Below are positions 1 through 6,897 of a stretch of 7,656 nucleotides of DNA, in pieces. The position numbers were made by a program, and so were the translations under genes. Below the pieces are notes generated by a model. It was given only the letters and a program-made list of their open reading frames with translations. It was not told the DNA's origin and did no database searches. The stretch is from Bacteroidia bacterium. Lineage in GTDB: Bacteria > Bacteroidota > Bacteroidia > NS11-12g > UBA955. The stretch is taken from the NCBI GenBank assembly GCA_020848595.1, contig JADLHV010000256.1:1-7656 (forward strand), in the 5' to 3' direction. How positions within the stretch are numbered: the first letter of the stretch is position 1; each line of letters opens with the position of its first letter.

Positions 1-841
1 CATCATCTACTTTAATACAAATACCCAAGTTACGTTCTCTAACACCAATCGAATAAACCCCATCAGCGCCAGTTTTACCTATTAATTTGCCTTCAGAAAG
101 ACGCATAAGATCAGAGCAGTAGCGTTTATGACCTGCAATCATAAAAGGGTAATGGGCTATAGCATCTACCATCATTTTACATGCTTTTTGAACTGCTTCA
201 GGAAAGTCAACTGGATTGACGAGATTTTTATAAGCGACAGCTTGATTATAAACTGGGAAAGCAAAAATCGGTGCCGATCAACCATCAATACCTTGCACAA
301 TTAATTCTTTAGGATACCTATGAAATTCTGCAATAACATCTAATATTTCTTTATGCAAGGGATGTTCAGGATCGATATAGTTATCAGTTGACCAACCTTT
401 AAAAACACAATACGCCAGAAATCCTGCGTGTTTACCAGAGCAATTATTGTGAATTCTCAAAGCAGGCAAATCATTTTTAATCAGATGGTATTGGTCGTCT
501 TTAAGCGTTGGCATTTGTGGGCCACATTGTAAATAAGACTCATCTAAACCAATTTTAGACAGAATACTTCTAACAGTTTCTACATGTTCAGATTCACCAT
601 TATGACTACCACAAAACAGAGCAATTTCCTTTTCAGTAAAGCCATATTTTTCTACAGCACCAGAAGTTAATAAAGGAATTTGTTGTAAAAATTTAAGAGC
701 CGAACGAGGGAAACATATTTGTTGGGTATCTCCTAAACTATAGACTATTTGATCATTTTGGTCAACAATACAGATGACCCCTCTATGAAAACTTTCGAGG
801 ACACCACCCCTACTCACTTCAACTAATATCGGATTACTCAT
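1..841 (-). CDS. Asparaginase II family protein (COG4448 type), partial, interrupted by in-frame TGA
   Basis: This family (Rhizobium etli type, unrelated to E. coli AnsA/AnsB) hydrolyses asparagine to aspartate and ammonia. The start ATG (839-841) opens with the family N-terminus (VEVSRGG, residues 8-13). Visible motifs are PRSALK (Ser47, Lys50, matching the SxxK catalytic pair), GSHNGE (Ser79) and HNNCSGKHAG (Cys134, Lys137, zinc-site residues). The frame then meets TGA at codon 188, after GIDG. Beyond it, 92 codons remain open and recognisable: SAPIFAFP, and GKTGADGVYSIGV, whose Lys256 probably matches the catalytic Lys263 of the R. etli enzyme. The left window edge cuts off the C-terminus. 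Terminated at the TGA, the product would be a 187-residue fragment (278-841) lacking the second half of the active site. The ATG lies 3 nt after the pyrB stop, so it belongs to the pyr operon. Family assignment is confident; whether full-length protein is made is open. Confidence 0.85.
278..280 (-). other. In-frame TGA at the conserved cysteine codon of the asparaginase
   Basis: The TGA replaces the residue in the family motif G-[IMV]-D-G-C-x-x-P. It lies 54 residues after Cys134, the same spacing as Cys135 to Cys189, the zinc ligands of the R. etli enzyme. TGA differs from the Cys codons TGT and TGC by one base. UGA ends pyrR and folC in this window, so it is a normal stop here. A weak hairpin (ATCG-GCAC-CGAT, 267-278) follows directly, but I see no convincing bacterial SECIS loop. 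A point mutation or sequence error is likeliest; selenocysteine insertion is a less likely alternative. Confidence 0.9.
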
Positions 842-844
842 TGA

Positions 845-1774
845 TTAAGATTCTTTATGATTGGCTAATAAGAACATACAGGCCATTCGGATAGCCACGC
901 CGTTTTCTACTTGATCGAGGATAATACTATAGTCACTATCAGCTACCTCACTAGTAATTTCTACACCTCTATTGATAGGACCAGGGTGCATAATAGTAAT
1001 ATCTTTACCGATACTATTGAGTAAATCGAGTGTTAAACCATATTGCATACTATATTCCCTCAGACTAGGAAAATATTTAATATCTTGGCGTTCCATTTGT
1101 ATACGCAACATATTTGCGACATCGCACCATTCCATAGCTTTACGCAGATTATGTTCCACTTTAACGCCTAGCTGTTCGATATGTCTAGGGATAAGAGTGC
1201 TAGGGCCACAAACCATAACTTCGGCTCCCAGTTTTTGTAAACAATAAATATTAGACAAAGCCACGCGTGAGTGAAGTATATCACCAACAATAGCGACTTT
1301 CTTACCAGCAACGTCACCTAAAGCTTCGCGAATTGAAAAAGCATCCAATAGCGCTTGAGTAGGGTGTTCGTGTGTTCCATCGCCGGCATTTAAAATAGTA
1401 GCATCGATATGACGAGAAAGGAAAATAGGAGCACCAGGACTAGGGTGACGCATTACCACCATATCCACCTTCATACTTAAAATATTCTTTACTGTATCAA
1501 TGAGCGTTTCACCTTTAGAAACAGAAGACGAAGATGAAGAAAAATTAATTACATCGGCACTTAATCTTTTTTGAGCTAATTCAAATGAAATTCTTGTTCG
1601 AGTCGAATTCTCGAAAAACAAGTTAGCAACCGTAATATCCCTAAGAGAGGGCACTTTTTTAATTGGTCGATTAATAATTGTTTTAAAATTATCCGCAGTC
1701 TCAAAGATGAGTTGAATATCTTCTTCTTGAAGATCCTTAATACCTAGCAGATGCTTAACTGATAATTGTGTCAT
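845..1774 (-). CDS. pyrB: Aspartate carbamoyltransferase catalytic subunit
   Basis: PyrB condenses carbamoyl phosphate with aspartate to carbamoyl aspartate, the committed step of pyrimidine synthesis, in the cytoplasm. The 309-residue length is standard. The carbamoyl-phosphate loop is FFENSTRTR (residues 53-61). Lys87 in VSKGET is the catalytic-loop lysine that reaches over from the neighbouring subunit. Arg109 in MRHPSPG, HEHPTQALLD (His137, Gln140), HSRVALSN (Arg170), RIQMERQ (Arg224) and HPGPINRGVE (263-272) are all in place. The catalytic loop contains a run of six serines (79-84), which is slightly unusual but lies in a variable stretch. There is no pyrI regulatory-subunit gene nearby, so the enzyme may be an unregulated trimer, as in Bacillus. 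Its ATG overlaps the pyrR TGA stop (ATGA, 1771-1774), and the asparaginase gene follows after 3 nt. Confidence 0.97.
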   Translation of the reverse strand: MTQLSVKHLLGIKDLQEEDIQLIFETADNFKTIINRPIKKVPSLRDITVANLFFENSTRTRISFELAQKRLSADVINFSSSSSSVSKGETLIDTVKNILSMKVDMVVMRHPSPGAPIFLSRHIDATILNAGDGTHEHPTQALLDAFSIREALGDVAGKKVAIVGDILHSRVALSNIYCLQKLGAEVMVCGPSTLIPRHIEQLGVKVEHNLRKAMEWCDVANMLRIQMERQDIKYFPSLREYSMQYGLTLDLLNSIGKDITIMHPGPINRGVEITSEVADSDYSIILDQVENGVAIRMACMFLLANHKES

Positions 1775-2304
1775 GCGTTAGTCAACCAAACTTTATAATC
1801 ATTTTCATCCCAATTCACTTTAACCTTCTGTCCGTGTCCACGTGTATCAACGACCTTACCAACATAATCAGGAGCAATTGGATTTTCGCGATTAAATTTA
1901 CGGTCAATCAAAACACATAATTCTACTTTAGAAGGACGACCAAATCCCATCAAGGCATCCATTGCACTTCTAATACTTCTACCAGTATATAATACATCAT
2001 CAATTAAAATGATGTTCATTTTTTCTGTACTAAAGGGAATATGAATAGGACTAGCTTGTAAAGGTTTATCGTAAGTTCTGAAATCATCTCTAAAAAAAGT
2101 GATATCCAATTCGCCATACTTTATTTTAGAATGAATAATATTTTCGATTTTCTGACGAATAATTCGAGCTGGAAATATACCTCGTGGTTGTAATCCAATT
2201 ATGGCCGTATTTTGAAAATTCTCGTGATTTTCAAGCAATTCGTAGGCTAAACGATTTAACGTTGCATCAAGTTTGCGGTGGTCATACAAGAGTTTTTCTT
2301 CCAT
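1771..2304 (-). CDS. pyrR: PyrR-like pyrimidine regulator / uracil phosphoribosyltransferase
   Basis: PyrR proteins bind pyr mRNA in Gram-positive bacteria to cause UMP-dependent attenuation, and also make UMP from uracil and PRPP. This 177-residue protein has the type I phosphoribosyltransferase fold signatures: GLQPRGIFPARII (residues 37-49), the PyrR-typical GELDITFFRDDF (64-75), the PRPP loop IILIDDVLYTGRS (98-110), and GRPSKVELCVLIDR (122-135). It sits directly before pyrB, overlapping it by ATGA, and its own ATG shares one base with the stop of the EVE gene (TAATG, 2302-2306). I see no Bacillus-like PyrR binding loop or attenuator upstream of the operon, so RNA-binding regulation here is unproven and the salvage activity may be its main role. 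It ends in TGA, which shows that UGA acts as a stop in this genome. Confidence 0.94.
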   Translation of the reverse strand: MEEKLLYDHRKLDATLNRLAYELLENHENFQNTAIIGLQPRGIFPARIIRQKIENIIHSKIKYGELDITFFRDDFRTYDKPLQASPIHIPFSTEKMNIILIDDVLYTGRSIRSAMDALMGFGRPSKVELCVLIDRKFNRENPIAPDYVGKVVDTRGHGQKVKVNWDENDYKVWLTNA

Positions 2305-2711
2305 TAGGCTTCAGATAATTCGAGAATAGTATCAAATTCGGCTGGAGTTAATGGCATAACACTCAGTCTTCCCTGTCGCACTAATGCGATATTTGAAAGT
2401 CTGTCATCTGCCTTTATTTGTTCCAGTGTCACAGGATGTTTAAGTTCTTTAAAAGGAGAAATATCTACAACAACCCAATTGGTATCTTCGGTGGTCGGAT
2501 CTTGATAAAACTCTTTTACAACTTTTACAATACCTACAACTTCTTTACCTTCATTGCTATGATAAAAAAGGCATAAATCACCCTTCTTCATCTCTTTCAG
2601 ATTGTTTCTTGCCTGATAATTGCGGACACCATCCCAAAAGGTCTTCTTGTCCTTTTTCATTTGACTCCAAGAATATTTGATAGGTTCCGACTTTAAAAGC
2701 CAATGATTCAT
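2304..2711 (-). CDS. EVE domain-containing protein
   Basis: This is a single-domain EVE protein of 135 residues (PUA-like fold; relatives include human thymocyte nuclear protein 1). EVE domains are thought to bind modified bases in DNA or RNA, but the bacterial stand-alone form has no settled role. Family marks are the N-terminal MNHWLLKSEP, then YSW (residues 13-15), WDGVRNYQARN (26-36), KKGDLCLFYHS (42-52), VGIVKVV (59-65) and a C-terminal LVRQGRLSVMPLT (110-122). I chose the ATG at 2709-2711 because family members start with this M-x-x-W-L-x-K-S-E-P pattern. An in-frame ATG at 2727-2729 would add six residues (MFLCHL) with no family support. The gene leads the pyr operon, with its TAA overlapping the pyrR ATG. 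I found no clear promoter in the divergent gap upstream. Confidence 0.92.
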   Translation of the reverse strand: MNHWLLKSEPIKYSWSQMKKDKKTFWDGVRNYQARNNLKEMKKGDLCLFYHSNEGKEVVGIVKVVKEFYQDPTTEDTNWVVVDISPFKELKHPVTLEQIKADDRLSNIALVRQGRLSVMPLTPAEFDTILELSEA

Positions 2712-2787
2712 TAAGTGGCAAAGGAACATAAAAAAAATGTATCAGTCAATAGCTCGAAAAAAAGAATATACACCAATTGTGAATACC

Positions 2788-2818
2788 TTGAATGACATCA
2801 ACTTTAAACTTATCATTG
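2788..2818 (+). promoter_or_regulatory. Possible Bacteroidota promoter for the TIGR02757 gene
   Basis: TTG (2788-2790), a 20-nt spacer, then TATCATTG (2811-2818), which matches TAnnTTTG with one mismatch. The spacing fits the Bacteroidota sigma factor consensus. The start codon is only 8 nt beyond the -7 element, so the transcript would have a leader of a few bases at most. This is a pattern match only. Confidence 0.35.
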
Positions 2819-2826
2819 CAGAATAA

Positions 2827-3603
2827 ATGTCTAAAGAAATTAAAAGACTCCTCGATATCCGATTTATAAAGCACAATCATATTGGTTTTATACCCAATGA
2901 TCCTATTAGTATACCGCATCGTTTCGAAAAAAAAGAAGATATTGAAATTATAGGTTTTTTAATCGCTCTAATTGCTTGGGGTCAACGCATATCTATCATT
3001 AATAGTGGCAATCGATTAATAGAAATCATGCAAGGACATCCCCACGATTTTATAATAAATCATCAACCGAAGGATTTAAAAAAATGTTTGTCATTTGTAC
3101 ATCGCACATTCAATGGCGAAGACTTGTGGTCTTTGATTGGGTTTTTACAATGGATATACAATTCACAAGGCGGTTTAGAATTTACTTTCTCGAAGTTTAT
3201 TGATAAAAATGATCTAACAATAGAAAATGGACTTATTGGATTTAGAAAATTATATGAAGAATCTGAGTTTGCTTTACAAAGGACTTTAAAACATATTGCA
3301 AGTCCTTTAAAAGGTAGTGCATGTAAACGTTTAAATATGTATCTTAGATGGATGGTTAGACAAGACGATAGCGGAATTGATTTTGGAATTTGGAAATCTA
3401 TAAAAACCTCGCAACTCGTTTGTCCACTCGATGTCCATGTATTAAATCAAGCTGCTGCATTAGGCTTAATAAAACAAGGTAAAGGCGATTGGAAAACGGC
3501 ATTAGAACTAACTAAAAAATTAAGGCGATACGACCCAATTGACCCTGTTAAATATGATATAGCACTATTTGGAGAAGGCGCTAATAAAGACGTTAATTCA
3601 TAG
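2827..3603 (+). CDS. TIGR02757 family protein (DUF2400), function unknown
   Basis: This 258-residue protein is the usual length for TIGR02757, a conserved, mainly Bacteroidota family with no established function. Recognisable blocks are DPISIPHRF (residues 25-33), the region ending in ALIAWGQR (47-54), GSACKRLNMYLRWMVRQD (163-180), GIDFGIWK (183-190), CPLDVHVLNQAAALGL (199-214) and DPVKYDIALFGEG (239-251). The late P-L-D-x-H and helix-rich part resembles helix-hairpin-helix DNA glycosylase proteins, so a nucleic-acid role is possible but is inference. No signal peptide or membrane segment is convincing. It is divergently arranged from the EVE-pyr operon across a 115-bp gap (97 bp from the alternative EVE start) and ends in TAG. 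A 176-bp gap follows it, so it is probably its own transcription unit. Confidence 0.93.
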   Translation: MSKEIKRLLDIRFIKHNHIGFIPNDPISIPHRFEKKEDIEIIGFLIALIAWGQRISIINSGNRLIEIMQGHPHDFIINHQPKDLKKCLSFVHRTFNGEDLWSLIGFLQWIYNSQGGLEFTFSKFIDKNDLTIENGLIGFRKLYEESEFALQRTLKHIASPLKGSACKRLNMYLRWMVRQDDSGIDFGIWKSIKTSQLVCPLDVHVLNQAAALGLIKQGKGDWKTALELTKKLRRYDPIDPVKYDIALFGEGANKDVNS

Positions 3604-3731
3604 AATATCATTAATCCTCTATAAACACTAAATATAGCCTTAAATTTTATAATTAATCCAAGCTATTAATTCCAAATTTAGACACGAAATTTTTAGTCGT
3701 CCTTTTTTTTAATCATTCGTAGGAAATTAAG

Positions 3732-3762
3732 CCTGAATTTTCGAATTTATTTTGTATTTTTG
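3732..3762 (+). promoter_or_regulatory. Bacteroidota-type promoter upstream of the HU-domain gene
   Basis: TATTTTTG (3755-3762) is a perfect match to the TAnnTTTG -7 element. A partial -33 element, CCTG against TTTG, lies 19 nt upstream at 3732-3735. It is 17 nt before the ATG at 3780, in the 176-bp gap after the TIGR02757 gene. Transcription would start near 3766-3770. The rest of this gap is AT-rich and holds no gene or clear terminator that I can see. Confidence 0.55.
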
Positions 3763-3779
3763 AAATCTGTATAAGTGAG

Positions 3780-4799
3780 ATGAATACGAGTTTTGAAAAG
3801 TTAGTTGAGAGCCTATTACACCGTTATGAATGCGTTATTCTACCTGAGTTTGGTGGATTTATTGTCCGCGAAAGTCCATGTAACTTTAGTGCATCAGGTG
3901 ATCGTATTAAACCATACTCTAAACATATTTTTTTCAATCCACATTTAACATTGAATGATGGATTAATCTACAATGAAATTCAAACTCAAAAAGGTTGTAC
4001 TTATAATGAAGCCGTAAAATGGTATGAAGATTCTTTGAACGATTACAAAAAATTAATCTCTGATTCGGGTTCAGCAAAATTTGGTCCTTTAGGTACTTTT
4101 TTTCCAGGCAAAGAAAATTCATATTGGTTCTCTCCTTCTCCAGAAATTAATCTTTCTAAGGCTACTTATGGTTTATTTCCTGTCGAAATTCATAAAGTTG
4201 TTAAAGAATCTCAGTCACCTGTAATAGAACAAGAGAAAGTTTTAGACCTGGTATCAGATGTAAGTGCAGATAGAACTCCAATAGAGAGTATTGAGCCTGT
4301 TAAAATGAATTACAAGGCTTGGATTGCGGCTGCAGTTGTTGCCCTTCTTGTCCATTTTGTTTATCTTAAAGTTGAAAAAACAGATGTTACAACCAATGAA
4401 GCGTCTGTATTGCCTACTTTTCCAACAAAAACTGAATTACCTGAAGCTACTGTTCAATCAAATTTAATCGATACAAGTGCTGTAGTACTCTCTGAACCAA
4501 TTATTACTACCGATAGCAGCAGTTTACAAACTATAATAGAACCTGAGAACATTCAAACTATTCAAGAAAACATTCCAACTGAAATAATTCCAGAAAACAT
4601 CGAGAATCCTATAGTAGATAATACGCCTGACCCTACTGTAATTGTTGAAGATACCATTATAGAAAAGCAATACGTAAAGGTAGCTAAATACAAATTAGAA
4701 AATAATGCCAACTATCATAAAATTGACCTTGAGAAAAAAGGCAAAGTGGTGAAAATCGAATATGTTAACGACCTATACGAGGTTTATGTAGAACAATAA
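3780..4799 (+). CDS. HU-CCDC81 domain membrane protein with SPOR-like C-terminus
   Basis: This 339-residue protein has three parts. Residues 1-137 look like the tandem HU/IHF-fold domains of the bacterial CCDC81 type: LLHRYECVILPEFGGFIV (12-29) and FNPHLTLNDGLI (52-63) open the first domain, and GSAKFGPLGTFFPG (97-110) with YWFSPSPEINLSKATYGL (115-132) mark the second. A single transmembrane helix follows at about 179-197, flanked by lysines on both sides. A Thr/Pro/Glu/Ile-rich linker (about 200-295) leads to a C-terminal segment from 298 (YVKVAKYK to YEVYVEQ). That segment resembles a shortened SPOR domain, which in family members binds denuded septal peptidoglycan. The inferred topology is HU domains in the cytoplasm and tail in the periplasm. 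Related Bacteroidota proteins combine HU, a membrane helix and SPOR, so a role in division or envelope-nucleoid contact is plausible but not shown. The HU call is firm; the SPOR call is moderate. Confidence 0.85.
   Translation: MNTSFEKLVESLLHRYECVILPEFGGFIVRESPCNFSASGDRIKPYSKHIFFNPHLTLNDGLIYNEIQTQKGCTYNEAVKWYEDSLNDYKKLISDSGSAKFGPLGTFFPGKENSYWFSPSPEINLSKATYGLFPVEIHKVVKESQSPVIEQEKVLDLVSDVSADRTPIESIEPVKMNYKAWIAAAVVALLVHFVYLKVEKTDVTTNEASVLPTFPTKTELPEATVQSNLIDTSAVVLSEPIITTDSSSLQTIIEPENIQTIQENIPTEIIPENIENPIVDNTPDPTVIVEDTIIEKQYVKVAKYKLENNANYHKIDLEKKGKVVKIEYVNDLYEVYVEQ
4542..4610 (+). repeat. Imperfect in-frame 27-bp repeat in the HU-protein linker
   Basis: Units beginning at 4563 and 4590 share AGAAAACAT and flanking ATTC, 27 bp apart. 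They encode QENIPTEII and then PENIENPIV. A shorter degenerate unit, PENIQTI, precedes them from 4542. The period is nine codons, so the repeat extends the periplasmic linker without shifting frame. The copies are imperfect and the array is short. Confidence 0.4.
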
Positions 4800-4888
4800 G
4801 CACGAACAACTATCGTTATTATACAATACACTCATAAAAATCAATTTCATTTACCTAAAGACACTGAGAGGTATTAACCTTAAAAATC

Positions 4889-5662
4889 ATGACTCACATA
4901 CAAGCAATTGATCAGGAAACAGAAAGAAAAAACCGGACTATTTCTGGTTTTTCAACGACTGGATTTTTTATTTTACTTGCCTTATTACTTTGGTTAGTAA
5001 AATTTGAAAAGCCAACAAAAGAAGAATTGCCAGAAGAATATGAAATTCCCGTTACACTAGATGATGGCCCTAGTGGAGGTGGACAAGGCGCTCCAGCTGA
5101 TGACGTTCCTATGGAAGCAGCACCAAATGTCCCTAAAATGTCTATTCCAAGTGCTACAGAACAAACCAATGATGCCACAGCTGTTCCAGTAAAAAAATCG
5201 AGTACAATACCCAATCCAGTTAATAAAATAGATGAAGATCAACAGTTATTAAATGACATGTTGAATAAGAAAAAGAATTCAACAGTTTCGGGTAAAGGTG
5301 GTACTGGCAATGACCCATTTGGAACAGGTAATGGCACTGGTGAAGGAAATGGTGATGGTCCCGGAAGTGGCCCTGGCCCTGGAGGAACAGGCACTGGAGG
5401 TCCAACTCATAATTTAAGTGGTCGCCGATTACTTAATGTTAAGAAAATTGTAAACGATTGCAATACTCAAGGTACCGTAAAATATAATGTAGTAGTTCAA
5501 CCTGATGGTTCTATTTCAAGTATTGAAACTGACCCAGGATATGATGATAATACTTGTTTAGTAAATAAAGGAAAAGCTATTTTAAGAAATGCTAATTTCG
5601 ACAAAACTAACGCAAACAAAATAGTTACGGGTCAAATAACAATTAATTTTAAATTGCAATAA
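4889..5662 (+). CDS. TonB-like energy transducer
   Basis: TonB proteins carry energy from the ExbB/ExbD proton channel across the periplasm to outer-membrane transporters. This 257-residue protein has the layout of the Bacteroidota form. A short cytoplasmic head ends in ERKNR (residues 12-16), followed by one N-terminal membrane anchor (about 22-38), a Pro/Glu stretch (41-54), a long flexible linker with a glycine-rich block (135-172), and a C-terminal TonB-like domain (178-257). That domain contains GRRLLNV (178-184), GTVKYNVVVQPDGSI (195-209) and the final GQITINFKL. Cys191 and Cys223 could form a disulfide. The linker is Gly/Thr/Asn-rich rather than the classical Pro-Lys. ExbB and ExbD genes, often just upstream in this phylum, are absent here. 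folC follows after 8 nt, so the two are probably cotranscribed. The specific transporter served cannot be told. Confidence 0.85.
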   Translation: MTHIQAIDQETERKNRTISGFSTTGFFILLALLLWLVKFEKPTKEELPEEYEIPVTLDDGPSGGGQGAPADDVPMEAAPNVPKMSIPSATEQTNDATAVPVKKSSTIPNPVNKIDEDQQLLNDMLNKKKNSTVSGKGGTGNDPFGTGNGTGEGNGDGPGSGPGPGGTGTGGPTHNLSGRRLLNVKKIVNDCNTQGTVKYNVVVQPDGSISSIETDPGYDDNTCLVNKGKAILRNANFDKTNANKIVTGQITINFKLQ

Positions 5663-5670
5663 TCCTGTAG

Positions 5671-6897
5671 ATGACTTTTCAGGAAACGGTAGATTTTCTC
5701 TATTCGAAACTCCCCTATTTTACTCGAGATGGCAAGGCGGCTATTAAAAAAGACCTGACCAATACAATTTTATTGTGTGAAGCTTTAGGCAATCCCCAAA
5801 ATAAGTTTAAATGTATTCATATAGCTGGAACAAATGGTAAAGGCAGTGTTAGTAATATGCTGTCGGCAATTTTGCAATCACATGGATATAAAACAGGACT
5901 TTATACTTCGCCTCATTTAAAAGATTGTAGAGAGCGCATTCGAGTTGATGGAGAAATGGTTACTGAGGAATTTGTTATAAATTTTACTAATAAAATTAAA
6001 CCCTTAATAGTATCTATTCAACCTTCATTTTTTGAAATCACCGTTGCGTTGTGTTTCGATTATTTTGCACAATCGAAAGTAGAATATGCTGTTATTGAAA
6101 CAGGGCTTGGAGGCAGATTAGATAGTACAAATATTATTACCCCAATACTTTCAGTAATAACCAATATTGGAAAAGATCATGCAGATTTATTGGGTGATAC
6201 TTTAGCAAAAATTGCTTTTGAAAAAGCAGGTATTATTAAAAACGGTGTTCCAGTTGTCATAGGCGAAAGCCATATTGAGACCGATTCTGTGTTTATATCA
6301 AAAGCAAGAGAAACGGATTCGACGCTTTATTTTGCGGATACAAATGTTTGCTATTATAATACAGAAATTGAAACCGACTTATTAGGCGAGTATCAGCAGA
6401 AAAATGCAGTTACCGTAATGCAAGCTGTTGATATTTTAAAACAAAAAGGAATAAATCTTGATTCTTTTAAAATAGCTCAAGCCCTGCAAAATGTACGCTC
6501 TATCACACAATTTAGGGGACGATGGGAAATATTAAATAAGCATCCTAAAATCATTGCAGACACTGGACATAATACCCATGGTTTAAGATTGGTTATGCAA
6601 CAATTAAAGAAAGAAAAGTTCAATCAATTACATATAGTTTTTGGCATGGTCAGTGATAAAGCTCGAACTGAATTGCTAGAATTGCTCCCTAAAGATGCTA
6701 TATATTATTTCACCAAAGCCAATCTTCCTAGGTCATTAGCACCAGAAATTTTAATGAATGAAGGCTTAATAGTTGGATTAAAAGGCACTTGTTTTCAGAG
6801 CGTGAAAGAGGCTATTGAATCGGCTAAAAATAATGCATCATCAGATGATTTAATATTTATTGGAGGCAGTACATTTGTAGTAGCAGAAGCGATATGA
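5671..6897 (+). CDS. folC: Bifunctional dihydrofolate / folylpolyglutamate synthase
   Basis: FolC adds glutamate to dihydropteroate and then to tetrahydrofolates, using ATP, in the cytoplasm. The 408 residues are standard length for this Mur-ligase relative. The N-terminal domain has the P-loop AGTNGKGSVSNML (residues 52-64), TGLYTSPHLKDCRERIR (75-91), the omega-loop region with ETGLGGRLDSTN (143-154), GKDHADLLG (167-175) and AFEKAGIIK (182-190) with the Lys185 region. The C-terminal domain starts near RGRWEIL (282-288) and carries DTGHNTHG (297-304). That last block replaces the classical D-x-A-H-N-P, a variation I believe is common in Bacteroidota. The start ATG is 8 nt after the tonB-like stop. 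The gene ends in TGA inside ATGA shared with rnhA, which implies coupled translation. I infer that both synthase activities are present; the sequence does not separate bifunctional from single-function enzymes. Confidence 0.95.
   Translation: MTFQETVDFLYSKLPYFTRDGKAAIKKDLTNTILLCEALGNPQNKFKCIHIAGTNGKGSVSNMLSAILQSHGYKTGLYTSPHLKDCRERIRVDGEMVTEEFVINFTNKIKPLIVSIQPSFFEITVALCFDYFAQSKVEYAVIETGLGGRLDSTNIITPILSVITNIGKDHADLLGDTLAKIAFEKAGIIKNGVPVVIGESHIETDSVFISKARETDSTLYFADTNVCYYNTEIETDLLGEYQQKNAVTVMQAVDILKQKGINLDSFKIAQALQNVRSITQFRGRWEILNKHPKIIADTGHNTHGLRLVMQQLKKEKFNQLHIVFGMVSDKARTELLELLPKDAIYYFTKANLPRSLAPEILMNEGLIVGLKGTCFQSVKEAIESAKNNASSDDLIFIGGSTFVVAEAI

Noticed and set aside
267..278. ATCG-GCAC-CGAT hairpin followed by T5 on the minus strand, directly after the asparaginase TGA, as a terminator or SECIS element
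   Set aside because: The stem is only 4 bp, lies in codons for conserved residues, and lacks the stem length, loop position and loop bases expected of a bacterial SECIS; it is too weak for a terminator.
278..280. Genetic code change with UGA read as an amino acid throughout the genome
   Set aside because: pyrR (1771-1773) and folC (6895-6897) both end in UGA at the expected family lengths.
278..841. A complete 187-residue small asparaginase ending at the TGA
   Set aside because: The homology continues in the same frame for 92 codons past the TGA, and the truncated form would lack essential family residues.
972..1247. Plus-strand open frame inside pyrB
   Set aside because: It is antisense to a clear pyrB gene, with no recognisable domain; a shadow frame.
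2730..2826. PyrR-binding attenuator upstream of the EVE-pyr operon
   Set aside because: I could not find the conserved PyrR binding loop or a terminator/antiterminator pair in the gap.
3934..4122. Minus-strand open frame opposite the HU-domain gene
   Set aside because: It lies wholly antisense to a conserved domain and resembles no protein I recognise.
4869..4880. AGGT-ATTA-ACCT inverted repeat shortly before the TonB-like start codon
   Set aside because: A 4-bp stem in an AT-rich gap is expected by chance; no known operator matches.
4912..5405. Three minus-strand open frames opposite the TonB-like gene
   Set aside because: They are shadows of the Gly/Pro-rich coding sequence, with low-complexity products and no family features.
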